Positions 40,438 through 50,442 of a DNA stretch of 64,000 bases are shown in pieces; the first letter of the stretch is position 1; the number at the start of each line of letters is the position of its first letter. The stretch comes from Bacillus smithii. Lineage in GTDB: Bacteria; Bacillota; Bacilli; Bacillales; DSM-4216. The stretch is taken from NCBI RefSeq assembly GCF_001050115.1, contig NZ_CP012024.1, positions 2,026,001 through 2,090,000 on the forward strand. The letters are read 5' to 3'. The notes under the pieces are model-generated. The model had not been told where the DNA came from, did not search any database, and saw nothing but the letters and a program-made list of their open reading frames with translations. The translations under genes were made by a program, and so were the position numbers.

Positions 40438-41574
40438 TTATTTAAGACCTTTTAGTTGGTCGCCGATTACTTCACCCAACTGAAAACCTTTCGATTCTTC
40501 CGGCAATTCAAAAGAATCATTTGTATCGACAGGTTCATTTTCTAATTCTTTTATGCTTAAAGAAAGACGTTTTTCTTTTTCATTTACATCCAACACTTTT
40601 ACTTCCACTTCTTGGCCTTCGCTTAAAACTTCATGCGGCGTGCCGATATGTTTATGGGAAATTTGCGAAATATGAACGAGACCTTCCACCCCAGGGAAAA
40701 CTTCGACAAAAGCGCCATAAGAAACAAGACGTTTAACGGTTCCTTTTAAAACGGAGCCGACAGGTGCTTTTTCTGCAATATTTTCCCAAGGTCCCGGAAT
40801 GGTTTCTTTAATGGACAATGAAATGCGTTCATTGTCTCTATCGACAGAGAGTACTTTTACTTTGACAATCTCGCCTTCTTTTACCACATCAGAAGGTTTT
40901 TCTACATGTTCATGCGATAATTGCGAAATATGAACAAGACCGTCCACTCCACCTATATCGACAAACGCTCCAAAGTCCGTCAGCCTTTGTACTTTTCCTT
41001 CCAGTACGTCACCAGGCTGAATTTCATCCAAAAGTTTTTTCTTCGCTTTTTGTTTTTCTTCTTCCACCACTGCCCTATGGGAAAGAATCAGCCTATTTTT
41101 TTCTTCGTCCAACTCTACAATTTTGAAAGTCAGTGTTTTTCCTTTGTAGTCTTCAAAATCTTCTACATAATAATCTTCTACCAACGACGCCGGAACAAAC
41201 CCGCGTACGCCTAAGTCAACCACGAGGCCGCCTTTTACAACTTCTTTTACTTCGGCTTCAAATATTTCGCCGTTTTCAAAGCGCTTACGCATCAAATCCC
41301 AAGCCTTTTCTGCATCCACTTTCCGTTTCGAAAGAACATACAGATCATCTTCTTCTTTCGTAATTACTAATTCAAGCGTATCTCCTACATTTACTGCATC
41401 CGATGCTTTTTCTATGTGTAAACTTGACAGCTCGCTAATAGGAATAATACCGTCTTTTTTACTGTTTTCAATTTCTACTTGCACTTGTTTGTCTTCAACT
41501 TTTATAACCGTTCCTTTTACTTTGTCTCCCACATTCAACGGGGAAATTTCGAGACTATTCAAATCCTCTGTCAT
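40438..41574 (-). CDS. rpsA: 30S ribosomal protein S1 homologue YpfD
   Basis: 378 residues from ATG 41574 (AAGGAGG upstream); the 23-codon extension upstream is not family-like. Four S1/OB RNA-binding domains can be followed, each with a [24 protein letters not shown] core. Short S1 forms like this are typical of Firmicutes. Located after plsC-cmk as in B. subtilis. Confidence 0.95.
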   Translation of the reverse strand: MTEDLNSLEISPLNVGDKVKGTVIKVEDKQVQVEIENSKKDGIIPISELSSLHIEKASDAVNVGDTLELVITKEEDDLYVLSKRKVDAEKAWDLMRKRFENGEIFEAEVKEVVKGGLVVDLGVRGFVPASLVEDYYVEDFEDYKGKTLTFKIVELDEEKNRLILSHRAVVEEEKQKAKKKLLDEIQPGDVLEGKVQRLTDFGAFVDIGGVDGLVHISQLSHEHVEKPSDVVKEGEIVKVKVLSVDRDNERISLSIKETIPGPWENIAEKAPVGSVLKGTVKRLVSYGAFVEVFPGVEGLVHISQISHKHIGTPHEVLSEGQEVEVKVLDVNEKEKRLSLSIKELENEPVDTNDSFELPEESKGFQLGEVIGDQLKGLK

Positions 41575-41670
41575 AAAGTACTCCTCCTTAATACGAGACT
41601 GCGAAAAAATGAAAAAAAACCTCTTTTTACTAACTTCTAACAAATGCTGTCATTTGTCAAGCATCTCGCA

Positions 41671-42252
41671 TTAGCGATTTTCATTTAAAAGCTGCTGAAT
41701 ATGCGTCATGATCAGATTTGTCGCCTCTTCAGGAGATGCTTTTTTTTCTCGCAATTCCGACATATCAATCGGTTTCCCGTAAATCACTTTTACTTTTTGA
41801 AATATTCTATAGCTGCCAATGATGGCACAAGGAATGACTTGAGCATTTGTCCTCAAGGCAAAATAACCGGCTCCGGCCAGACCTTTTCCTAATTTGCCTG
41901 TCTTAGAGCGGGTTCCCTCCGGAAACAGACCTAGAACTTTTCCTTCCTTAAGTACTTTCAAACCCGTTCGCAACGCTTCTCTGTCGTTTCCTCCTCTTTT
42001 TACAGGGAAAGCATTGAGCTTTTTAATGATGCCGCTTAGAATCGGTACATTGAAAAGTTCAGCTTTTGCCATAAAGGAAATGGGGCGTGGACAAGTTACT
42101 CCTAAAATAGGAGGGTCCATATTATCTATATGATTGGAACAAAGGAGAACACCTCCTTGTTCAGGAAAGTGTTCCAATCCTTTAACTTCCACTCTATACA
42201 TTTTTTTTAAGATAGGAGATACGATCCGCTTTGCAAACGCATAAAACGTCAC
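41671..42252 (-). CDS. plsC: 1-acylglycerol-3-phosphate O-acyltransferase
   Basis: Acylates lysophosphatidate to phosphatidate at the membrane. 193 residues. The HX4D catalytic box is in [11 protein letters not shown] near residue 40, the [10 protein letters not shown] block is near residue 115. Starts at a GTG overlapping the cmk stop (GTGA), so translation is coupled to cmk. Confidence 0.93.
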   Translation of the reverse strand: MTFYAFAKRIVSPILKKMYRVEVKGLEHFPEQGGVLLCSNHIDNMDPPILGVTCPRPISFMAKAELFNVPILSGIIKKLNAFPVKRGGNDREALRTGLKVLKEGKVLGLFPEGTRSKTGKLGKGLAGAGYFALRTNAQVIPCAIIGSYRIFQKVKVIYGKPIDMSELREKKASPEEATNLIMTHIQQLLNENR

Positions 42253-42929
42253 TTCAATCGAACCCTTTCTTTTACAAGCTCCATGATATGGTCTACCACT
42301 TCCTCAATGGACAAGGAAGTCGTATCTAATTCGATTGCGTCATCCGCTTTTTTTAAAGGAGAGGCCTCTCTTTCTGAATCCATCTTATCGCGCAAAGCAA
42401 TTTCTTTCATTAATTGGGCTAGATCCGATTCAAATCCTTTTGCTAAATTTTCTTGATGTCGTCTTTTAGCCCGTTCCTCAACAGTGGCCACTAAAAAAAT
42501 CTTGACTTCGGCGTTTGGAAGCACATGAGTGCCAATGTCTCTTCCATCCATGACGATTCCGCCTTTTTGGGCTAATTCCCTCTGCCTTTCCACCATTTCT
42601 TTTCTGACTAATGGATGCTTGGAAACAGTGGAGACATGTTTTGTCACTTCGTGAGATCGTATTTCGTCCGTAACATCCGTTCCGTCTAATAAAACGTGTT
42701 GTGCTGCATTCCCTTGGATAAGTTCGATATTAGTATTGTTTAAAATCTCCGCTAAAGCTTGTTCATCTTCCAGATCCGCTCCTAACTTTAGCGCCTTATA
42801 TGTAAGAGCTCTATACATCGCTCCTGTATCTATGTATAGGTATGATAACTTTTTAGCAACCAATTTCGCGACGGTGCTTTTTCCGGCAGCTGCCGGCCCG
42901 TCAATTGCAATTTGAATCTCTTTCACCAT
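42249..42929 (-). CDS. cmk: Cytidylate kinase
   Basis: Phosphorylates CMP and dCMP. 226 residues with the P-loop [10 protein letters not shown] near residue 10, [13 protein letters not shown] near residue 100 and the lid [11 protein letters not shown]. First of cmk-plsC with rpsA downstream. GAGAAGGTG precedes the ATG. Confidence 0.96.
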   Translation of the reverse strand: MVKEIQIAIDGPAAAGKSTVAKLVAKKLSYLYIDTGAMYRALTYKALKLGADLEDEQALAEILNNTNIELIQGNAAQHVLLDGTDVTDEIRSHEVTKHVSTVSKHPLVRKEMVERQRELAQKGGIVMDGRDIGTHVLPNAEVKIFLVATVEERAKRRHQENLAKGFESDLAQLMKEIALRDKMDSEREASPLKKADDAIELDTTSLSIEEVVDHIMELVKERVRLK

Positions 42930-43407
42930 ATTTTCACCTTCTCACAATCAGTCAAGTCTATTTTATCATAACGATGTTATAAAGTATGAATTGAAAAAGA
43001 TGTAAAGTCAAAGCAAAACATAACACAAAAGCAAGCGAACTCTTTCTCTTAAAGCTTACTTTTCTTTATACACTAATGTTAATTCGTCCAACATTCGTGT
43101 CCAATCGCCAACAAAAGAATCTCCCGGTGCGAAGAGAAAAAAGAATGCTTCGCCGGGAGATTCTTTTACTTTTGGGGCAAACGGGGGATATAATGAGGCA
43201 CTCTCCAGCATGTATCCGAAGGCTGGCAACTTCTCCAAACGTTTCACAATAAAAACAAAAATGTTTTTTCCATTTTCCTCCTTCGAACTATCGAAGGTGA
43301 ACCACCATTTGTTTCGAATTCACAGCGAGGATGAAAAGCATTTTGAAAGTCATTTTTCATCATTGCTGCCGCGCATCCAGTCCATATTCAACAACATTAG
43401 AATATCA
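42930..43407. other. Gap between ypfA and cmk
   Basis: 478 bp. In B. subtilis the small gene ypfB sits here; I see no convincing counterpart. The dominant feature is the long hairpin at 43113-43167. Confidence 0.45.
43113..43167. repeat. Long hairpin, 14+6 bp stem
   Basis: AAAAGAATCTCCCG (43113-43126) pairs perfectly with 43154-43167; after a 2-nt bulge GCGAAG (43129-43134) pairs with CTTCGC (43148-43153). Both outer ends are A/T-rich, so it could act as a bidirectional terminator for ypfA. Confidence 0.75.
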
Positions 43408-44058
43408 CTATTCGAGCAGACCTTTTTTTCTTAATAATAACTGTCTTTCAAAACTAAAACGGAGCAAAAGCTGGCGCTCAAAAGCAGTCGTATCGGAAAA
43501 TTGAATATAAGCAATGGAATTATGGCCTTCATCCGAAACTCTGACGATTTCACCTTTTAATTTTAAATAATGAAATTCACCGGACTGCATTGGCAACACC
43601 ATCAATATATTCAATTGTTCTTTCTGCTTCAAATCCAGATGTTTAGGAATGATTACAGCGGCCCCTCCTGCGCTTATGTCCTTTGTAATGGTGGCAAAAA
43701 CTTCATCGCTCCCCTCTTTCGAAATCGAGACATCTACAGAAGTTTCCACCCGAACGAACCGACGCCGTTGAATCCGTATATATTTTTCTTCGCCCGGATC
43801 TTGTATGACCATGGTCGGGATTTGTTTTATTTCTTTTCCGATCACCGTTGTCTGAAAAGTATAGACTGAATTTTTTTCCGCAATAAACGTAACTTTGAAC
43901 ATTGTTCCGTCCATAAAAAAGCGAGATTTATTTGTCTCCAAATGGACTGGATAATCAACGTAAAGTATACCGGGGCCTTTATCGACTACCCGGCATTTAT
44001 AAAGTTCTTCATTTTCATCGACCGTCTTCAGCGTTAATATTGACCCGATTTCCAACAT
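43408..44058 (-). CDS. ypfA: PilZ-domain c-di-GMP receptor (YpfA/MotI-like)
   Basis: 216 residues: an N-terminal YcgR-like flagellar-brake domain and a C-terminal PilZ domain. The c-di-GMP motifs RRRFVRVE (RxxxR, near residue 97) and DISAGGA (D/NxSxxG, near residue 126) are intact. In B. subtilis this protein (DgrA/MotI) inhibits flagellar rotation when bound to c-di-GMP. The C-terminus repeats FERQLLLR twice within 18 residues. Confidence 0.88.
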   Translation of the reverse strand: MLEIGSILTLKTVDENEELYKCRVVDKGPGILYVDYPVHLETNKSRFFMDGTMFKVTFIAEKNSVYTFQTTVIGKEIKQIPTMVIQDPGEEKYIRIQRRRFVRVETSVDVSISKEGSDEVFATITKDISAGGAAVIIPKHLDLKQKEQLNILMVLPMQSGEFHYLKLKGEIVRVSDEGHNSIAYIQFSDTTAFERQLLLRFSFERQLLLRKKGLLE

Positions 44059-44173
44059 TCCATCACCTGTTTCCTCAAAAATCCATCTTTATTATGCCAT
44101 GAAAAAGATGAGGAATCTATAAGGAAATGCGGAATGCCGACTTCAACGACTGATAAAGAAAATCTCGTTTCAT

Positions 44174-45520
44174 TTATAAAACATCATTGTAAATAGGTTC
44201 TGCGTTTTCTAATTTTTCCACTTTCTCTTCGTCTCCTGTTTCAGCATTAATATAAATGCGGTACGTATCTTGATCAAGCGTTCCCAAAAATTCATAGCAC
44301 AGCACTTCTTCATCCAAATCATTGTTGATCACGGCAAGGCGGCTCTCTTCAATTTTCACATTGCTGTGAATCATTTTTTTCGCATCGCTGACTGATAGTT
44401 TCGGCTTTGGAAGTTGTCGCTTATGATGATGATTTAAATAGTCGGAAGCGACTAGTCCCATCACCTCGCCATTATCAAGGGCCACTTTGATTTTCACTGC
44501 TTCCGGGTAGATCCTTACTCCATTTTGGTTGGAAACGAAAGTGAACACCCCGATATGATCATACTGAGCGCTGTCCACTCCCTCCAGATTTTGAAAGTGA
44601 TGTTTTTTTAAAAATCTTTGGGCTGTTAAATAAGCTTCATTTAAACTCAGTTTTTGATTCGCCACGTCTCTGTTCACCATATACCAAATCGGATAACCGC
44701 CTTTTTTCGTTACATCCATAGTGCCTTCAGCTCCGTCGCTTTTAAAAGAAACGCTATAAAATCCAAATTCCGAACCATCCCCGTTTTTGGTTACTTTCAC
44801 ATTCGATATGTTTGAAGAAGGAGAAAACGATTTGGCAATCTGGACAGCCTCTTTTCTGGAAATTTCTTTTCCCGGAAGCTGATCGAATTGCGGCTTTTTC
44901 GCTTTTGTCGAAATAGAAGTCACGCCGTTGACATCTTCTTCTCCATATCCCCCTACTGTTTTCTCAACGGTCTTAAAACCGTCAATAATCGTATTGTCGG
45001 AGGCTTCTTTGCCATTCGCAAGCGCCATTTCGACGTCCATCCAGCGAAGATTGTTTTTCAATACCATGTGCTGGACTTGGCGCAGTTCATTTTGAATGTC
45101 GGCCGACTGTTTATATAACTTTTTCAATTGACTGTACTCTTGTTCTGAAAGAGGTTGCTTATTCAAATCGCGGATCGCTGTTCGATAGCTGAAGTTTCCT
45201 ATGTTGGATAGAAATTCTTCGGTTTTATTAAACGGAAGCAAAGAAAGCGGCAGTTGTCCAACGTCGGTATGAGCTTCAGAAGTCAACCTCCACACATCCG
45301 CCAAAGCAGGCGATAACTGTTTCTGTGAATTCATGGCCAACGTGGCTCCAATTTTGTCATGGAGCATGTCTACTTGGTACGTCAAATCATGAAAAGCTCG
45401 TTGATAATTATTTTCGGCGTTGATCAACACAGCGTTTTTTTCTTTATGCTCTTGGTATCCCCAAAGAACCGTACCGGCAAGTCCCAATGTCAAGATGACA
45501 ACTAAAATGTATCTGATCAT
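44174..45520 (-). CDS. ypeB: Spore germination protein YpeB
   Basis: 448 residues with an N-terminal membrane anchor (ILVVILTLGLAGTVLWGY), a coiled-coil-rich middle and C-terminal PepSY-type domains (residues about 220-440). YpeB is needed to localise and stabilise SleB in the spore. Starts 12 bp after the sleB stop; AAAGGGGTGG precedes the ATG. Confidence 0.95.
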   Translation of the reverse strand: MIRYILVVILTLGLAGTVLWGYQEHKEKNAVLINAENNYQRAFHDLTYQVDMLHDKIGATLAMNSQKQLSPALADVWRLTSEAHTDVGQLPLSLLPFNKTEEFLSNIGNFSYRTAIRDLNKQPLSEQEYSQLKKLYKQSADIQNELRQVQHMVLKNNLRWMDVEMALANGKEASDNTIIDGFKTVEKTVGGYGEEDVNGVTSISTKAKKPQFDQLPGKEISRKEAVQIAKSFSPSSNISNVKVTKNGDGSEFGFYSVSFKSDGAEGTMDVTKKGGYPIWYMVNRDVANQKLSLNEAYLTAQRFLKKHHFQNLEGVDSAQYDHIGVFTFVSNQNGVRIYPEAVKIKVALDNGEVMGLVASDYLNHHHKRQLPKPKLSVSDAKKMIHSNVKIEESRLAVINNDLDEEVLCYEFLGTLDQDTYRIYINAETGDEEKVEKLENAEPIYNDVL

Positions 45521-45532
45521 TTTTCCACCCCT

Positions 45533-46330
45533 TTACCGACAGAAAATATGTTTACCAATTTGCTTGATTTGCGGACGCGACCAAATCCATTTGCTCGTAG
45601 CCGTGGCCGGATTGAAATAATAAATCGCTCCATCGCTTGGATCCCATCCATTAATCGCATCCAGTACAGCTCTTTTGGCTGTCTCATTTGGAGTCAGCCA
45701 TATTTGTCCGTCTGAAACGGCGGTGAAAGCTCCAGGTTCGAAAATGATACCGGAAATCGTTTTTGGAAAAGACGGATGTTCCAGACGGTTTAAAATGACA
45801 GCAGCGACTGCTACTTGTCCTTCATAAGGCTCTCCTCTTGCCTCGCCATACACCGCGTTTGCCATCAGTTGAATATCATTTTGAGAAAAACCAGGCGGAG
45901 TGTTTGCTGCAGTAGGTTTTATTTGGCCGCTGCCACTATTTTTCGTTTGCTCGGTTCCCCCGTAATAGGTAAAATTTTTTCCTTTGTAAATTTGTTCTTT
46001 CACATAGTTTTCATCGTATTTGGAAGCTTTTACAAGTTTTTGTTTCGTTGTGTCACCCACCAATCCGTCGACCGGCAGACCAAATGCATTTTGAAAATTT
46101 CTTACCGCCCAATAAGTTCCCCACCCGAAAACTCCATCAATTTTTCCACGGTAATATCCAATATATTGAAGCCGTGCTTGAAGTTCGATCACATCATCAC
46201 CAAATGCTCCTCTTTGAATGACCTGGTTGGAAAAAGCATTTGCTGTAAGATTTTGACAAGGAAAAAAAATAATGAAACTTAAAATAACCATCATCCGACC
46301 CATTAAAAGGATCCATCTCCAACTTTTCAT
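45533..46330 (-). CDS. sleB: Spore cortex-lytic enzyme SleB
   Basis: Lytic transglycosylase acting on muramic-lactam cortex peptidoglycan at germination. 265 residues from ATG 46330 (GGAGG 8 nt upstream): signal peptide (MVILSFIIFFPCQNLTANAF), a peptidoglycan-binding repeat near residues 40-95, and a Hydrolase_2 domain with VYGEARGEPYEGQVAVAAVI containing the catalytic glutamate. First gene of sleB-ypeB, expected to be forespore-expressed. Confidence 0.95.
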   Translation of the reverse strand: MKSWRWILLMGRMMVILSFIIFFPCQNLTANAFSNQVIQRGAFGDDVIELQARLQYIGYYRGKIDGVFGWGTYWAVRNFQNAFGLPVDGLVGDTTKQKLVKASKYDENYVKEQIYKGKNFTYYGGTEQTKNSGSGQIKPTAANTPPGFSQNDIQLMANAVYGEARGEPYEGQVAVAAVILNRLEHPSFPKTISGIIFEPGAFTAVSDGQIWLTPNETAKRAVLDAINGWDPSDGAIYYFNPATATSKWIWSRPQIKQIGKHIFCR

Positions 46331-46552
46331 GTCGCAAACCTCCAAACCCTGTTTTAACATTAACCCTATTTTTCGTTATCCTTGTCTTTTTATTCCAAAC
46401 TTCCAACAACAAAAACTAGAAAGAGTTTCAAATCTTTCCATATTGAGATGACAAGGAAATCTTGCCGACTATCCTGAACTCATTTTTCACTTGAATCGTC
46501 TTTAACTCGTTCTTTTCAGATCCTTTTCCGGAAAAAAGCAGCCTCTAAAAAG

Positions 46553-46592
46553 ACAAAAAAAAGAACGATACACCGCGTATCGCCTTTAATGC
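46553..46592 (-). terminator. Terminator after prsW
   Basis: Minus strand GGCGATAC-GCGGT-GTATCGTTC with a following TTTTTTTTG. Confidence 0.82.
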
Positions 46593-46627
46593 CATTCATC
46601 TTATTTCTCACTCAAAACAAGAGGAGT

Positions 46628-47302
46628 CTATTTTGACAACAGACCTTTTTTATAATGTTCTGTCACAATGCGAGCATCTTTAACTTTTTTGAGACCGAGC
46701 CACCATAAAAACAGCATGAACGGTATGATGACATACATCCATGTCTCCTTTAAAAATAATATATAATCGTAAAGCCCATGAAGTACAAAAGGCAAAAACA
46801 AAGAAAGAAACAAACCTGTTCGTTTTTTTCCAGGGCTAAAAAATTTCGATTTTCCCAAATAATAGCCCATTATGACTCCAAAAAGAGCATGGCTGGAAAC
46901 CGGAAGCAAAGCTCTCGAAAAAGCAAACTCAACTCCATTTGCGATCAAATATAAAATATTTTCTACAGTGGCAAACCCTAATGACACACTAGTTGCATAC
47001 ACAATGCCATCATATGGCTCATCAAACTCTGCATGTCCGTATATGGCATAAAATAAAACAAGCCACTTAAACAATTCTTCAATCATTCCCGATGAGAAAA
47101 AAGCTTGCAAAAAGTCAGAATGAACGATTCCTTCCGCGGAAAACACATATTGAATAAACATGACGGGCAAGGTTAAAAAGCCGCCGTAAATAAACATTTT
47201 CAAGACCATCAGTAAAGGTTCTGTTTCAAATTGGTCTTTTAAATAAAAATAACAGAGGAGCGCTAGACCGGGAGCAATTCCGGCGGATAAAACAGTAAGC
47301 AT
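46628..47302 (-). CDS. prsW: PrsW-type intramembrane protease
   Basis: 224 residues, about seven membrane segments. Catalytic EE motif in GMIEELFKWLVLF near residue 75, plus SSHALFGVIMGYYLGK and HGLYDY motifs, all typical of PrsW. In B. subtilis PrsW (YpdC) starts cleavage of anti-sigma factor RsiW in response to envelope stress. The rsiW substrate gene is not in this window. Divergent from ansA. Confidence 0.92.
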   Translation of the reverse strand: MLTVLSAGIAPGLALLCYFYLKDQFETEPLLMVLKMFIYGGFLTLPVMFIQYVFSAEGIVHSDFLQAFFSSGMIEELFKWLVLFYAIYGHAEFDEPYDGIVYATSVSLGFATVENILYLIANGVEFAFSRALLPVSSHALFGVIMGYYLGKSKFFSPGKKRTGLFLSLFLPFVLHGLYDYILFLKETWMYVIIPFMLFLWWLGLKKVKDARIVTEHYKKGLLSK

Positions 47303-47409
47303 ACATGGTCCTCATTTCTATCTGTTTAGTTTCATGTTAAATTTATCATGTAAAGAAAAGAAATGAAATGATTTTCTATTTAAAAAATTGTAGGTAGGAG
47401 GTTTTTCGG

Positions 47410-48387
47410 TTGAAAAAAACGATATTAGTCATTCATACCGGAGGAACCATTTCCATGCAAGAAGATAAGAAGACAGGAAATGTTCTTCCTCGGCAAAAAA
47501 ATCCCTTGACAGAAGCTGAAAAAATATTGAACCAATATGCCAATATCATCACCGAAGAACCATTTCAACTTCCATCTCCTCATATTACGACAAAAGAAAT
47601 GTATGAACTGAAACGCTTGATTGAAGAGAAGCTGAAAGAACATTCGATGATTGAAGGGGTTGTGATCACCCACGGAACAGATACGCTGGAAGAAACGGCC
47701 TATTTTCTGGACCTTACCGTCCAAACTTCTATTCCCATTGTGTTCACCGGAGCCATGCGGTCAAGCAATGAAATCGGGGCAGACGGACTATACAATCTGA
47801 TTTCTTCCATTAAAGTGGCGTCATGCGAGGAGGCAAAAGACAAAGGAGTATTGGTCGTCCTAAATGATGAGATTCATACCGCCAAAAACGTTACCAAAAC
47901 TCATGCAAGCAATGTTTCAACTTTTCAAAGTCCTCAATACGGTCCGATCGGCATCGTCACGAAAAGAGCGGTTCTTTTTCATCATACGCCCGTTTCCAGG
48001 GAACATTATCCGATTTTGGACATTTCTCCGAAAATCGGATTACTTAAAATTCATTCCGGCATGGATTCGAGTTTGTTTTATGCGTTAAAAGACTTAAATT
48101 ATGATGGCGTGGTCATTGAAGCGCTCGGACAAGGCAATGTACCTCCTGCTACCGTTCCCGGAATTAAAAGCCTTGTGGAAGCGGGAATTCCGGTCGTTCT
48201 TGTTTCTAGATGCTTTAACGGAATTGCTGAGGATGTGTATGCCTATGAAGGTGGAGGGAAACAATTAAAAGATTTGGGCGTTATTTTCTCGAATGGTCTG
48301 AACGGCCAAAAAGCCCGGATCAAATTGCTTATCGCTTTGTCCATTACGAAGGATGTTCAAAAAATTGAAGAAATGTTTCAATTGTAA
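47410..48387 (+). CDS. ansA: L-asparaginase
   Basis: 325 residues, cytoplasmic type with no signal peptide. Both active-site threonine motifs are present: HTGGTIS near residue 9 and VITHGTDTLEETA near residue 83. Produces aspartate and ammonia from asparagine. The start is TTG at 47410, 8 nt after GGAGG. No perfect TnrA box in the 107-bp divergent region with prsW; CATG-TTAAATTTAT-CATG is a dyad there of unknown meaning. Confidence 0.92.
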   Translation: MKKTILVIHTGGTISMQEDKKTGNVLPRQKNPLTEAEKILNQYANIITEEPFQLPSPHITTKEMYELKRLIEEKLKEHSMIEGVVITHGTDTLEETAYFLDLTVQTSIPIVFTGAMRSSNEIGADGLYNLISSIKVASCEEAKDKGVLVVLNDEIHTAKNVTKTHASNVSTFQSPQYGPIGIVTKRAVLFHHTPVSREHYPILDISPKIGLLKIHSGMDSSLFYALKDLNYDGVVIEALGQGNVPPATVPGIKSLVEAGIPVVLVSRCFNGIAEDVYAYEGGGKQLKDLGVIFSNGLNGQKARIKLLIALSITKDVQKIEEMFQL

Positions 48388-48489
48388 TCAACGGAGTCAG
48401 AGTCAGGCCGCAAGGAAAGAATTCTTTGAATAGGTTTGAATACGCAGCAAATACTATGTATGCACTACACCATTAAAGGAGGAAATGTC

Positions 48490-48906
48490 ATGAAAGTGCG
48501 TGATATCATGTCATCCAATATTGAAAGCTGCTCTAGTCAAGATTCCTTGCAAACAGTGGCCTCTAAAATGAAACAATTGAATATCGGTGCCCTGCCGGTC
48601 GTAGAAAACGGCCAAGTAACTGGAATGATTACGGACCGCGATGTAACTATCCGTGCGGTAGCTGATGACAATGCCAACAAAAATGTAGAGCAAGTCATGA
48701 CTCATAATGTCGTTTCAGTCAGTCCTGACGCTTCTGTTGAAGAAGCGGCTCAATTAATGGCACAACACCAAATCCGCCGTCTTCCAGTCGTAGAAAACGG
48801 TCAAATTGTCGGCATGGTTGCTCTTGGCGACCTATCCGTCAGCGAAAAGTCGAATGAAAAAGCTGGAGAGGCACTCACTCAAATTTCTCAGCAAAATTTA
48901 CAATAA
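48490..48906 (+). CDS. Tandem CBS-domain protein
   Basis: 138 residues from ATG 48490, after AAAGGAGG; 18 in-frame codons upstream are not conserved-looking. It consists of two CBS motifs only (residues about 5-60 and 70-125) with the repeated core RRLPVVENGQIVGMV. Such proteins bind adenine nucleotides; the partner is unknown. Similar to B. subtilis YhcV. Ends at a strong terminator. Confidence 0.88.
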   Translation: MKVRDIMSSNIESCSSQDSLQTVASKMKQLNIGALPVVENGQVTGMITDRDVTIRAVADDNANKNVEQVMTHNVVSVSPDASVEEAAQLMAQHQIRRLPVVENGQIVGMVALGDLSVSEKSNEKAGEALTQISQQNLQ

Positions 48907-48922
48907 CGCCCATAATATTGTC

Positions 48923-48958
48923 ATAGGGGTTCCCATATAGGGAGCCCCTGTTTGTTAT
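48923..48958 (+). terminator. Terminator after the CBS gene
   Basis: AGGGGTTCCC-ATATA-GGGAGCCCCT stem (48925-48949) followed by GTTTGTT. Confidence 0.75.
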
Positions 48959-49122
48959 GGCGTTTTCCATTTTGAACAAAGCGGTTGAGTCGCTTATCTA
49001 TTATTCATATTTTATTTTAAGCGTAAAAGCCATGGATCATGAAGAGATTCTGCCGACGAATCATTTCCGAAATATATCTCAACATCTCGATTCATTCACA
49101 GACAGATCTAAATATCCATTCC

Positions 49123-50442
49123 TCAACCTTCGATCTTAGATATCTTCGAACGAGCATCAAACTGCAGTTCTTTATCTATCTCTTGATTCGATCTGTCTTT
49201 CACTGTCCATATAGCAATCGAACTGATCAATGCAGCCAAAATGATATAAAGAGCAACTGGTACATATGATTGATGAAATTCAGCTAATAAAGCGGTTGCC
49301 ACTAATGGTGCTGTCCCCCCTGCAATTGCCGCTCCTAGTTGATAGCCTAACGAAATGCCTGTATATCTTATTTTTGCTGTAAAGATCTCTGAAAACAACG
49401 TGCCTTGGACAGCATTAATCGATCCCCAAATCACACCGAGACCGATGACCGTTGCGATAATTAATAGCGCTACAGATTTTTGTTGAAGCAACCAAAAATA
49501 TGGAAACGCATACAAAATAGTCGAAACAATTCCACTAACGTAAATCGGTTTACGTCCAATGCGATCAGACAACATTCCAATGAAAGGAGCTAAAATAGTG
49601 GCAGTGACTGAACCAATAAGAACAGCGGTTAAAGCAGACGTTTTACTAAAATGTAAATTGGCAGTGGCATAAGAAACAACAAACGTACCAAATATATAAA
49701 ATGGTGCCGTTTCCACTACTTTAGTACCCATTGCAATGAATACTTCTTTCCAATGATAGCGAAGAGTATCCACTAATGGGATTTTGGAAACTTCTCCTTT
49801 TTCTTGGGCTTTCTTAAAGGATGGGGTCTCTTCAATTCCTTTTCTAATCCATAACCCTAAAATAACTAATATCGCACTTAATAAGAAAGGAACGCGCCAT
49901 CCCCATGACATAAAATCTTTTTCCGGCAGCAGCGTCATTACTGAAAGGGCTAGCGTGCCTAATATCAACCCTACTGAAATACCCATTTGTGGAACACTGC
50001 CAAACAATCCTCTTTTATCTTTTGGAGCATATTCCACGGCTAATAAAACGGATCCTCCCCACTCTCCGCCAAGCGCTAAACCTTGTATAAATCGTAAGCA
50101 AGTTAAAAAGATAGGAGCCCATATTCCAATCACTTGATAGGTGGGCAGTATCCCCATGCCAAATGTTGAAATCCCCATCAAGCTAAGCGTTAAGACCAAC
50201 GTTTTCTTTCTCCCGAGTTTATCTCCTATATGGCTAAAGATAATCCCGCCAACAGGTCTTAGAAAAAACGCTAAAGCAAATGAAGTATAGGCGAATAATA
50301 AACCGATCGTGGGGCTTTTGCTGACAAAAAAGAGCTGATTAAAAACTAGCGATGCCACGGTTCCGTATAAAAAATAATCAAACCATTCAATGGCACTGCC
50401 AACTATGCTTGCAATTAAAACTCTCCACATACTTTTCTCCAT
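49123..50442 (-). CDS. MFS transporter of the metabolite:H+ symporter family
   Basis: About 439 residues with twelve membrane segments. The MFS loop motif appears as GDKLGRKKTLV between helices 2 and 3 and again as SDRIGRKPIYV in the second half. The N-terminus (GSAIEWFDYFLYGTVASLVF) is typical of the sugar/MHS subfamily that imports shikimate, proline/betaine or dicarboxylates; the substrate cannot be read. GGGAG lies 6 nt before ATG 50442 (another ATG is adjacent). A perfect 15-bp dyad lies about 130 bp upstream. Confidence 0.85.
   Translation of the reverse strand: MEKSMWRVLIASIVGSAIEWFDYFLYGTVASLVFNQLFFVSKSPTIGLLFAYTSFALAFFLRPVGGIIFSHIGDKLGRKKTLVLTLSLMGISTFGMGILPTYQVIGIWAPIFLTCLRFIQGLALGGEWGGSVLLAVEYAPKDKRGLFGSVPQMGISVGLILGTLALSVMTLLPEKDFMSWGWRVPFLLSAILVILGLWIRKGIEETPSFKKAQEKGEVSKIPLVDTLRYHWKEVFIAMGTKVVETAPFYIFGTFVVSYATANLHFSKTSALTAVLIGSVTATILAPFIGMLSDRIGRKPIYVSGIVSTILYAFPYFWLLQQKSVALLIIATVIGLGVIWGSINAVQGTLFSEIFTAKIRYTGISLGYQLGAAIAGGTAPLVATALLAEFHQSYVPVALYIILAALISSIAIWTVKDRSNQEIDKELQFDARSKISKIEG

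Noticed and set aside
43408-43500. Repeated FERQLLLR at the C-terminus of the PilZ protein as a recent duplication
   Set aside because: The two DNA copies use different codons, so it is not a recent duplication; repeated charged/leucine helices are plausible in this family.
47303-47409. Possible TnrA box in the ansA-prsW divergent region
   Set aside because: TGTTAAATTTATCATGT does not fit TGTNA-N7-TNACA; the second half-site is wrong.
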